From Bacteroidota bacterium (lineage in GTDB: Bacteria > Bacteroidota > Bacteroidia > Sphingobacteriales > Sphingobacteriaceae), in contig JABDHD010000036.1 in the NCBI GenBank assembly GCA_013285685.1, positions 1 to 34,251 of the forward strand: 34,251 nt of DNA, given 5' to 3'. Shown here piece after piece: positions 14,891 to 22,369 of the stretch. The notes beneath the pieces were generated by a model. The model saw only the letters and a list, made by a program, of their open reading frames with translations. It was not told the origin of the DNA and ran no database searches. Within the stretch, counting starts at the first letter, position 1. Each line of letters opens with the position of its first letter. The position numbers and the translations under genes were made by a program.

Positions 14891-14909
14891 CCGTCCCGGG
14901 CCTGTTCTT
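14871..14909 (-). terminator. Terminator-like hairpin between atpE and atpF
   Basis: Minus strand: AAGAACA-GG-CCCGG, an 11-nt loop, CCGGG-AA-TGTTCTT, then TTT and AAATTTG. Stem of 7+5 bp with a symmetric 2x2 internal loop, followed by a T tract. It starts 9 nt after the atpE stop. It could release part of the transcripts or protect the atpBE 3' end. Confidence 0.6.
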
Positions 14910-14917
14910 CTTTTGCT

Positions 14918-15169
<252 letters not shown>

Positions 15170-15213
15170 TTAAAATTAAACGTGTATATATTAAGATAAT
15201 TAATTACAAAAAC

Positions 15214-16275
15214 TCAATGGTGCTCTTCAGTCGCCATGCCGATAAACAGGGCCGAAAGCAGTGTAAAAATATAAGCCTGCAAAAAAGCCACCAGCAATTC
15301 TATCAGGTCCATAAATACGACAAACACGATAGACACCGGCGATACGGCAAGCGAATGAAAAATAAATATCAGCGATATCAAGCTCAATATCACGATGTGG
15401 CCGGCGGTGATGTTTGCAAACAATCGGATCATCAACGCAATTGGCTTCGAAAAAATAGAAACAATTTCTACCGGTATCATGATCGGAAACAGCCACCAGG
15501 GGTTTGGCATAAAGATGTGTTTCCAGTAGTGCTTGTTGGCATTTAAATTGATTACTAATAATATAATCACGGAAAGCGTAGCCGTAACCGCAATATTGCC
15601 CGTTAAATTGTAACCGCCCGGAAAAAATGGGATCATCCCGAAAAGGTTATTGATCAGGATAAAAAAGAAAATGGTGAGCAGTAAAGGCATGTACTTTACA
15701 TACTTCAAACCAAGATTCGGAAGAGCAATATCATCCCGCACAAATAAGATAAGGGGTTCCATAAAAGACTGCAGTCCTTTTGGCGCCTTGCCGGGGCGTT
15801 TTCTGTAAGCCGACGATACGCTCAGAAAAACGATCAGTAATATCGTCATGGTCATGATCATACTTATAACGTTCCGGCTGATCGAAAAATCCCAAACCCT
15901 GGCGGATGCGGCTTCGTCGACTTTTCCTGCTGCATCAACTGCCTTTATTTTGTTTTCCTCTATTTTATAGGTGTAGTAATTACCCCGGTAGGTTGCTCCT
16001 TCAGGTTGAAGATGGGCTGACGAGAAAAACTCCAAACCCTTATCCGTGTAAAGAATTACCGGGAGCGGGAGGGTGGTTTTTCCAATCACCGGCCATGAGT
16101 GCGAGTCGCCGATGTGCTCCATAATAACAGCTTGCGGATCAAATTCCTGTTCTGCGGCTTTTGACGTGTCTTTTTGGGCCAGCGCCAGACCCGGAATTGC
16201 GAGCATCGTCAAAAAAAACGCGTAAATGAACGAAAGTCTAAAAATTTTTAAATTCAAAATCGAGCCGTTTGTCAT
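15214..16275 (-). CDS. atpB: ATP synthase subunit a with signal peptide and periplasmic N-terminal domain
   Basis: Stator channel subunit. 353 residues, longer than the roughly 270 of Escherichia coli because of an N-terminal signal peptide (about 1-34, LAIPGLALAQ) and about 100 extra periplasmic residues (35-135, including TLPLPVILYTDKGLEFFSS). Membrane core from about residue 136 on. The essential arginine is Arg284 in PIALMIRLFANITAGH. Such extended a subunits are the usual form in Bacteroidota. It lies 14 bp downstream of the orf128 gene, so the two are co-transcribed. Confidence 0.95.
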   Translation of the reverse strand: MTNGSILNLKIFRLSFIYAFFLTMLAIPGLALAQKDTSKAAEQEFDPQAVIMEHIGDSHSWPVIGKTTLPLPVILYTDKGLEFFSSAHLQPEGATYRGNYYTYKIEENKIKAVDAAGKVDEAASARVWDFSISRNVISMIMTMTILLIVFLSVSSAYRKRPGKAPKGLQSFMEPLILFVRDDIALPNLGLKYVKYMPLLLTIFFFILINNLFGMIPFFPGGYNLTGNIAVTATLSVIILLVINLNANKHYWKHIFMPNPWWLFPIMIPVEIVSIFSKPIALMIRLFANITAGHIVILSLISLIFIFHSLAVSPVSIVFVVFMDLIELLVAFLQAYIFTLLSALFIGMATEEHH

Positions 16276-16289
16276 CTAAATGAAGTTTT

Positions 16290-16676
16290 CTACCTTAATT
16301 TTTCGTGCCGCAAGTTACGTAACAGAACATAAATTTCAAAGGCAGTATTTAATAAATATATATATAGAAAATCTGCCATAAAAACAAGCTTATTTACGGT
16401 ATGTTGGGCCAAAAAAACCATAATAAATACCAAACTGGCCAATATTTTAAAAGTGGTGCCGCCCATAAAAGCCTGCACAAAATAGTCGGGCTTTTTTGCG
16501 CGAACGGTCAGCATGAGCACCAGGATGACCAGCGTGATCGCCGAAATAAAAAAGAAAAGCGACCAGAAGCCCTGGTTTAAGATATCTGTATTGCCGGTGA
16601 ACTGAAGTGCAGCGGGCGGAATAGCAATAACGATAGTGAAAGCAAGAAAAAGAAGCAAAAATGGCGTGATTTTCAT
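16290..16676 (-). CDS. Four-helix membrane protein between atpZ and atpB (AtpI position)
   Basis: A 128-residue protein with four predicted membrane segments (about 4-23, 35-60, 72-90, 97-116) and a basic C-terminus (RNLRHEKLR). I do not recognise a named family with certainty. Its place, directly before atpB and after the AtpZ-like gene, is that of AtpI in other atp operons, and the four-helix topology fits. An assembly role for the c ring, or magnesium or ion handling, would be analogy only. Upstream gap of 54 bp, downstream gap of 14 bp. Confidence 0.75.
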   Translation of the reverse strand: MKITPFLLLFLAFTIVIAIPPAALQFTGNTDILNQGFWSLFFFISAITLVILVLMLTVRAKKPDYFVQAFMGGTTFKILASLVFIMVFLAQHTVNKLVFMADFLYIYLLNTAFEIYVLLRNLRHEKLR

Positions 16677-16730
16677 TTAAGAAAGCTTTTAAGTTTATTG
16701 CTCAAGGGCCCGTTTTGTGACCGGTAATAA

Positions 16731-16961
16731 TTAGTTTCTCAGTGCCCTTATAACAAGGTACAAAGATATAAAAACACCCGTAAGCGCCAACGTTGCAGTA
16801 ACCCATTGTACATCATGTTTGGCGTTTTCATCAATTTTATACCCCGCATAGGTAAATACACCAATGATCGCGATCATCTGGAAACCCATCCCGGTAAATT
16901 TTAGATAGTTATTTGCACCTTTATTGCCGTCACTATCCGGTTTTTGCTCATCTTTGGCCAT
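16731..16961 (-). CDS. AtpZ/AtpI-family small membrane protein, first gene of the atp operon
   Basis: A 76-residue protein: a charged, flexible start (MAKDEQKPDSDGNKGANN) and two membrane helices (about 21-41 and 50-70), matching the two-helix AtpZ family found at the head of atp operons. Start choice: ATG at 16961. The TTG six bases earlier lies inside the TAAATTTG -7 box and so should not be transcribed. The ATG follows that box by only 3 nt, so this mRNA should be leaderless or almost so. It is divergent from the PorW-like gene. Confidence 0.85.
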   Translation of the reverse strand: MAKDEQKPDSDGNKGANNYLKFTGMGFQMIAIIGVFTYAGYKIDENAKHDVQWVTATLALTGVFISLYLVIRALRN

Positions 16962-16964
16962 ATA

Positions 16965-16972
16965 CAAATTTA
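16965..16972 (-). promoter_or_regulatory. -7 box TAAATTTG of the atp operon
   Basis: Minus-strand TAAATTTG lies 3 nt before the ATG of the AtpZ-like gene. No TTG is visible 17-23 nt upstream, unlike the internal promoter before atpF. Confidence 0.55.
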
Positions 16973-17004
16973 TTGATCCTATTCGTTATTTGTTATTAAA
17001 TTAG
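16973..17004 (+). promoter_or_regulatory. Weak promoter candidate of the PorW/SprE-like gene
   Basis: TTG (16973-16975), 21 nt, then TAAATTAG (16997-17004), one mismatch from TAnnTTTG. The TTG start codon follows 8 nt later. It lies back to back with the atp promoter in a 51-bp intergenic region. Confidence 0.4.
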
Positions 17005-17012
17005 CAAGGCAT

Positions 17013-19922
17013 TTGTATTCCCGAAATAAGTTGACGCAAACCCATAAATCTTCCGTTAAACCGACCTGCTTTTTACTGCTTGTCTTTATTATTATCGCAA
17101 CCGGCTGTACTTTTCAAAAGAAAAGCGGTTTCAACCGCAGCATGCAAAACCTCACGGCGCATTACAACATCTTATTTAATGCCAATGAGATACTCCGCCA
17201 GAAGCAGGACGCCTATGCAGCCGCATTCGTCGACAATTATAACGAAATGCTCGCCGTTTACCAGGATACAACGCCGCATACCGCAACTGTTGATAAGGAC
17301 CTGGATTTAGCTACGGTTAAAGCCAATTACCTCATCAACATGAAGGAGCAGAGCAAGTACATCGGCGATGCATACCTGGTTTTGGGAAAAGCCAACTACC
17401 TGGAAGGTAATTTTTATAATGCGGTGGAGTATTTCAGCTACGTGGTCAGATCCTTTCCAAAAAGAAAGGACCTGGTACAGCAATCGTACATGTGGAAGGC
17501 CAGAACGCTTATTTACCTGGATAAACTGCCGGATGCAAAAGCAGCGATCGATTCAGCTATCGCGAATATCGACCCCAAAAAAAACAAGCCATTTGCAGAT
17601 ATCTACGCCACTAAACTGGAATATGATATTGACGTAATGAACTACCCGGACGGCGAAGAAATGGCGAAACAGGCCATTCACCTTTGTCATGATCAAAGTC
17701 AGCGCCTGCGGTGGACATTTATCCTGTCGCAATTGGAGGAGTTGGACGGCAAAATGAGCGATGCCTTAAAAAACTACGCTCAAATTGCCAAAAGTAACGC
17801 GCTGTTTGAAATGGCGTTTAATGCCAGCTTGAATATCATACGCATAGAGGACAGCGCAAACGGTATAAAAATAGACAGGTTAGGCCGGCTAAAGGAATTA
17901 TTGAAAAATCCAAATAACGTTGATTTTAAAGACCAGGTTTTCTACAACATTGCGCAGCTTGAGCGGGCTGACAAGCACATAGACCCTGCTATAAAAGATT
18001 ACAATCGTTCTTTGCGCGCCAGTACGAAAAACCAAACCCAAAAGGGGCTCTCCTACCTGCGCCTGGCAGAAATTTATTTCAACGACAAGTCTGATTACCT
18101 TAAATCAAAAAAATATTACGACAGCACTTTAACAAGCTTGCCGGTAACGTACCCCGGTTACCAGGCTATCCAGAAAAAAGGCTCGAACCTGGCTTACCTG
18201 GCAGAACGCCTGCAGATCATTACGCGCGAAGATACTTTGCAGGTATTGGCTAAAATGCCCGAGAAAAAACGCGACTCGATAATTGACAAAATGGTTAGCG
18301 ACTACACGCTGCAGCAGCAGGCCGACGCCAATGCCGCCAAAGCAAATGCCGCAGCCGGCGCCGGTACGGCGGGCGCATCGGTTAACTCTTTTGCGGGCGG
18401 CTCGTTTTATTTTGACAATTCCGGTGCGGTTAGCCAGGGCTATACTGATTTTAAAAGGGTATGGGGAAACCGAAAACTGGAGGATGATTGGCGGCGAAGC
18501 TCCAGGTCGAGCAGCAACATTACTAATAATACATCCGGCGCCAGCGCGATTGACCCTGATGCGCCGCCTACCGGGGGAGCACCAGGAAAAGGCGGTTCGG
18601 GCGCTTCAGGTTATCGCCAAAACTTAGTAAAGGCGCTTCCGCTGACATCGGACTTGCTTGCTGCATCAAATCAGCGTATTTATAACGCTTACTACGATAT
18701 TGCCAACTTTTACAGGGATGTTTTGAACGAAAATAAAGAGGCCATCACTTATTTTGAACTGATGCTTGCCCGCTTTCCGAATGATCAGAACAGGCCTGCC
18801 ATTTTATATAGCTTGTACCGGCTTTACAGCGACGCAGGCGATGCGGCTAAGGCCGATCTTTACAAAAACAGGATCATCAAAGAATTCCCCGAAACGCCGT
18901 TTGCCAAAATATTGACTGACCCGGAGTACTTCAAAAAGATAGAAGACAAGGATGCCGAGCTGACCAGCGCCTATAACGCAATTTTTGACCTGTACGATCA
19001 CAAACAGTACAAGGAGGTGATCAGTCATGTTCCCGGGGTTATGAAGCAATACCCCGGCAACAAGTTTTCGGCACAGCTTTATTACCTGCAAACCATCGCC
19101 CAGGGGCATTTTGAAAACGTGGGACCCTTTAAGGACAGCCTGCAGCAATTGATAAAAATTTATCCAACGGATAAGTTGGTTACGCCATTGGCAAAGCAGC
19201 ATTTAACTTACCTTGCCGCCAACGACGCGGATATACAGCGCCGCAGCACGGTGCTGGCCGACGTGGACCCGAAAGAAGTGCCGTTTACGCTGGCCGTGGA
19301 AAATCAGAAGAAAGCCGCCTATCGCCCAAAGCCAAGGGCCCCTTTGCCTTATGACCAGGCGGTAGCCGAGAAAAAGAAAGAGCTGGCGGAAGCAGCTGCC
19401 GCTAAAGCGCTTGAAAAAAAGCAGGAAGCTGATAAACCACAGGAAGCCGCTAAACCCGACAAACAGCAGGAAGCTGCGGCAGCCGCAATTTTGCCGCCCC
19501 AGCCCGGGAAAAAAGACTCGGCAAGCGAGCCTGCCGCCAAACACCCATACGTATCGGCGGTGTTTAATACGCGCGACAGCACTAATTATTACTTTGTGGT
19601 AAATGTGTCCCTCGGTACAACTAATTTAGCCTCTTCGCGTTTTGGTATAGGGCAGTTTAACCGCGCAAATTATACCGGCGCCCAGCTGAGGCACCAGGTA
19701 TTGGCGGTGGGCGACAACAACCAACTGGTATACGTCGGCGTGTTCGGTTCGCTCAGCGACGTTAAAAAATATGCCAGGCTGATCGTTCCGCTCCTCGGCG
19801 ATATTATGAAGGTGCCGATTGATAAATGCAGCTATTTTATCATAACAAAACAAAACCTTGATAAATTAGCCGACAAAAAAACATTGGATAGTTATATCGA
19901 CTACTACCAGAACAACTACTGA
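17013..19922 (+). CDS. PorW/SprE-like TPR lipoprotein of the type IX secretion system
   Basis: A 969-residue outer-membrane-type lipoprotein: basic n-region, hydrophobic core and lipobox IIATGC with Cys32. Much of 50-430 and 540-720 is helical TPR repeats (SKYIGDAYLVLGKANYLEGNFYNAVEYFSYVVRSFP; AIKDYNRSL; ITYFELMLARFPND). Low-complexity linkers lie at about 431-460 (Ala/Gly) and 786-832 (Ala/Lys/Gln/Pro). The C-terminal domain (about 836-969) includes FGIGQFNRANYTG and ends YIDYYQNNY. Size, lipobox, TPR content and C-terminal domain fit SprE of Flavobacterium johnsoniae and PorW of Porphyromonas gingivalis, which are needed for type IX secretion. The start is TTG at 17013; TTG at 17031 is an alternative. 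gldKLMN lie 4.5 kb away on the other strand. The PBP1A gene follows after 5 bp. Confidence 0.85.
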   Translation: MYSRNKLTQTHKSSVKPTCFLLLVFIIIATGCTFQKKSGFNRSMQNLTAHYNILFNANEILRQKQDAYAAAFVDNYNEMLAVYQDTTPHTATVDKDLDLATVKANYLINMKEQSKYIGDAYLVLGKANYLEGNFYNAVEYFSYVVRSFPKRKDLVQQSYMWKARTLIYLDKLPDAKAAIDSAIANIDPKKNKPFADIYATKLEYDIDVMNYPDGEEMAKQAIHLCHDQSQRLRWTFILSQLEELDGKMSDALKNYAQIAKSNALFEMAFNASLNIIRIEDSANGIKIDRLGRLKELLKNPNNVDFKDQVFYNIAQLERADKHIDPAIKDYNRSLRASTKNQTQKGLSYLRLAEIYFNDKSDYLKSKKYYDSTLTSLPVTYPGYQAIQKKGSNLAYLAERLQIITREDTLQVLAKMPEKKRDSIIDKMVSDYTLQQQADANAAKANAAAGAGTAGASVNSFAGGSFYFDNSGAVSQGYTDFKRVWGNRKLEDDWRRSSRSSSNITNNTSGASAIDPDAPPTGGAPGKGGSGASGYRQNLVKALPLTSDLLAASNQRIYNAYYDIANFYRDVLNENKEAITYFELMLARFPNDQNRPAILYSLYRLYSDAGDAAKADLYKNRIIKEFPETPFAKILTDPEYFKKIEDKDAELTSAYNAIFDLYDHKQYKEVISHVPGVMKQYPGNKFSAQLYYLQTIAQGHFENVGPFKDSLQQLIKIYPTDKLVTPLAKQHLTYLAANDADIQRRSTVLADVDPKEVPFTLAVENQKKAAYRPKPRAPLPYDQAVAEKKKELAEAAAAKALEKKQEADKPQEAAKPDKQQEAAAAAILPPQPGKKDSASEPAAKHPYVSAVFNTRDSTNYYFVVNVSLGTTNLASSRFGIGQFNRANYTGAQLRHQVLAVGDNNQLVYVGVFGSLSDVKKYARLIVPLLGDIMKVPIDKCSYFIITKQNLDKLADKKTLDSYIDYYQNNY

Positions 19923-19927
19923 GAAAA

Positions 19928-22174
19928 ATGATCATAAAACTTTCGCCCCAGGATATAAGACGGTACAACTGGATGATGTGGAGAACGGTGATCAGCGTGT
20001 TTGTGCTGCTTATTTTGCTGATCGTTGCCGCTGATCTTAATTTGTTTGGCCAGCTTCCGTCTTTCCACGACCTGGAAAACCCAAAAAGCAACCAGGCTAC
20101 GGAAGTTATCGGCGATGACGGCACAACTGTTTTGGGCACCTACTTCGTTCAAAACCGCTCAAGCGTAACCTATTCACAGCTGTCGCCGAATGTTGTGAAT
20201 GCACTTATCGCTACCGAAGATTCACGTTTCTATGAGCATTCGGGAATCGATCTCCGCCGAATGTTTACCATACCGCTGCTGAATTTGATCGGCAAAAAAC
20301 AGGGAGGGAGCACGATCACCCAACAATTGGCCGAGAACCTTTTCTCGGGCGAACGGGCGCGCAATCCTTTTGTTCGCTTTACACAAAAACTTAAGGAATG
20401 GATAATTGCGGTAAGACTGGAGCGGCGTTATACTAAGCAGGAAATAATCACCATGTATTTAAACACGGTTGATTTTGGCGCCTATAACACTTATGGTATA
20501 AAATCTGCAGCGCATACTTATTTTAACGAAACACCTGATAAGCTTACGCCAGACCAGGCCGCGGTGCTCGTCGGGATGGTAAAGGGGCCCGGCGTTTATT
20601 CGCCGATCAGGCACCCGCAACGGGCGCTTGACCGGCGCAACCTGATCCTGGGTTTGATGCAGAAGCAAAATTTTTTAAGCGAAGGGCAGCTGGATGAGCT
20701 GATAAAGAAGCCATTAGGAATAGATTTTAATCCGATGAGCCATGTCGACGGGCCGGCGCCTTACTTCAGGGCAGTCCTTAAACAGGAGCTGCAGCGAATA
20801 TTTAAAGCTCAAAACATTGTCAACGCTGACGGCAGGCCTTACGACTTCGACCGTGACGGGTTGAAGATATATACTACCCTTGACCCTACTATGCAGCAAT
20901 ATGCTGAAGAAGCGCAGGCAGAATATATGCCCAAACTGCAGGCCCAGTTTAACGACCAATGGCACGGGGTAAGCCGCTATAAAAACGTAAAAAATTTTAA
21001 ACAGCTGCTGGATGCGGGCATGTACCGGTCGGACAGATATAAACAGTTGGAGCTGGAAGGGAAATCGGAGGATGAGATCAGGCAGAATTTTGATACGCCC
21101 GACAGCCTCCAACTCTTTACCTGGAGAGGGGAGATCGATACCTTAATGAAACCGATCGACTCGATCGTCTTTACCAAGATGATGCTCCGCAATGCCATGA
21201 TGAGCATGGACCCCACAACCGGCTATATCAAAGCCTGGGTAGGCGGCACCAATTTTGAGCATTTTAAATATGACCAGGTAAAAGAAGGTACCCGCCAGGT
21301 TGGCTCAACCGCAAAGCCATTCACCTATGCCGTTGCCATCGAAAATGGTTTTTCACCCTGCCAGCAGGTGGACAATGTACCGGTAACTATTTACGGCTAC
21401 GGCACTCCCTGGACGCCAGGCTCCTCGCCGACCGAAACTTTACCGGGCGCCATAACGCTTCGCCAGGCGCTGGCCCATTCGCAAAACTGGGTAACCGCCT
21501 ACGTGATGAACGAAGTGAAACCGACGCCGGTAGTTGAACTCATAAAAAAAATGGGCATCAACAGCGATGTACCGGCATACCCGTCCATCTGCCTCGGCGT
21601 GTTTAATGCTTCGGTTTTTGATATGACCGGCGCTTATTGCGTCTTCGCCAACCACGGCATCTGGACCGAGCCGACATTTATATTGAGAGTTGAGGACAAA
21701 AACGGTAATGTGATTTATACCCACACGCCGCGGGTGGTGCAGGCCATGGATGTGCAAAGTGCGTATGTAATGACCTATATGCTGAAAGGTGTGATTGAAG
21801 ACGGCACCGGCTCCAGGCTGCAGCGGGCACCTTATAGCTTAACCAACCCCATCGGCGGCAAAACCGGCACCACCCAGGAAAACTCCGACGGTTGGTTTAT
21901 GGGCATCACCCCCCAACTGGTTACGGGCGTGTGGACAGGCTGCGAAGACCGCGATATCCACTTCCGTTCAACCCGGCTTGGCGAGGGCGCCAATTCGGCA
22001 TTGCCAATATTCGCCTTGTTTATGAAAAAAGTTTATGCCAACGCTGCGCTCCACATCAAAAAGGACGTCGATTTTGATCCGCCGAAAAATGGAACCAATG
22101 TTATTTTAGATTGCGATCAGTATAAACAGCAGCAACAGGGAACGGGCGAGGTAGATAAAAAGTTAGGGTTTTAG
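19928..22174 (+). CDS. Bifunctional penicillin-binding protein 1A (transglycosylase/transpeptidase)
   Basis: Polymerises and cross-links peptidoglycan in the periplasm. 748 residues: short cytoplasmic start, membrane anchor (about 20-36), GT51 domain with ATEDSRFYEHSGID (Glu97 catalytic), GGSTITQQLAENL (127-139) and RRYTKQEIITMYLN. The transpeptidase domain has STAK (460-463), SQN (517-519) and KTGTT (644-648). A roughly 90-residue insert between the GT51 and transpeptidase cores (about 330-420) is typical of Bacteroidota PBP1A proteins. The ATG is 5 bp after the stop of the PorW-like gene, which strongly suggests co-transcription. A perfect 13-bp hairpin follows the stop. Confidence 0.94.
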   Translation: MIIKLSPQDIRRYNWMMWRTVISVFVLLILLIVAADLNLFGQLPSFHDLENPKSNQATEVIGDDGTTVLGTYFVQNRSSVTYSQLSPNVVNALIATEDSRFYEHSGIDLRRMFTIPLLNLIGKKQGGSTITQQLAENLFSGERARNPFVRFTQKLKEWIIAVRLERRYTKQEIITMYLNTVDFGAYNTYGIKSAAHTYFNETPDKLTPDQAAVLVGMVKGPGVYSPIRHPQRALDRRNLILGLMQKQNFLSEGQLDELIKKPLGIDFNPMSHVDGPAPYFRAVLKQELQRIFKAQNIVNADGRPYDFDRDGLKIYTTLDPTMQQYAEEAQAEYMPKLQAQFNDQWHGVSRYKNVKNFKQLLDAGMYRSDRYKQLELEGKSEDEIRQNFDTPDSLQLFTWRGEIDTLMKPIDSIVFTKMMLRNAMMSMDPTTGYIKAWVGGTNFEHFKYDQVKEGTRQVGSTAKPFTYAVAIENGFSPCQQVDNVPVTIYGYGTPWTPGSSPTETLPGAITLRQALAHSQNWVTAYVMNEVKPTPVVELIKKMGINSDVPAYPSICLGVFNASVFDMTGAYCVFANHGIWTEPTFILRVEDKNGNVIYTHTPRVVQAMDVQSAYVMTYMLKGVIEDGTGSRLQRAPYSLTNPIGGKTGTTQENSDGWFMGITPQLVTGVWTGCEDRDIHFRSTRLGEGANSALPIFALFMKKVYANAALHIKKDVDFDPPKNGTNVILDCDQYKQQQQGTGEVDKKLGF

Positions 22175-22178
22175 ATCA

Positions 22179-22208
22179 GATTTGACAAATTTGAAAATTT
22201 GTCAAATC
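22179..22208. repeat. Perfect hairpin GATTTGACAAATT-TGAA-AATTTGTCAAATC
   Basis: 13-bp perfect stem with a 4-nt loop, 4 bp after the PBP1A stop. No T tract follows, so this is a transcript-end hairpin or a dispersed palindrome rather than a classical intrinsic terminator. Confidence 0.75.
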
Positions 22209-22226
22209 CTATGGTTAATAAACTTT

Positions 22227-22322
22227 GTCATTGCGAGGCACGAAGCAATCGCGAACTGTGCCGTCGGAAATGCAAAGCTGTAATAACAAGTTCGCGATTG
22301 CCACGCTGCGCTCGAAATGACA
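22227..22322. repeat. GTCATTGCGAGGCACGAAGC repeat with imperfect inverted copy
   Basis: The left unit (22227-22257) reads GTCATTGCGAGGCACGAAGC then AATCGCGAACT. The right unit (22289-22322) is its imperfect reverse complement (AGTTCGCGATTGCCACGCTG then CGCTCGAAATGAC). The TCATTGCGAGG...GAAGCAATC wording is familiar from interspersed repeats in Bacteroidota and other phyla. It ends 47 bp before the uvrC start. Confidence 0.7.
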
Positions 22323-22369
22323 ATGGGGAATGCCAGTCTGCAAATGGCGATCCGGATCACCAATAACTA

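Noticed and set aside
16965..16967. TTG as start of the AtpZ-like gene (adds Met-Tyr)
   Set aside because: The codon is the last three bases of the TAAATTTG -7 box, so it would not be in the mRNA. ATG at 16961 is used.
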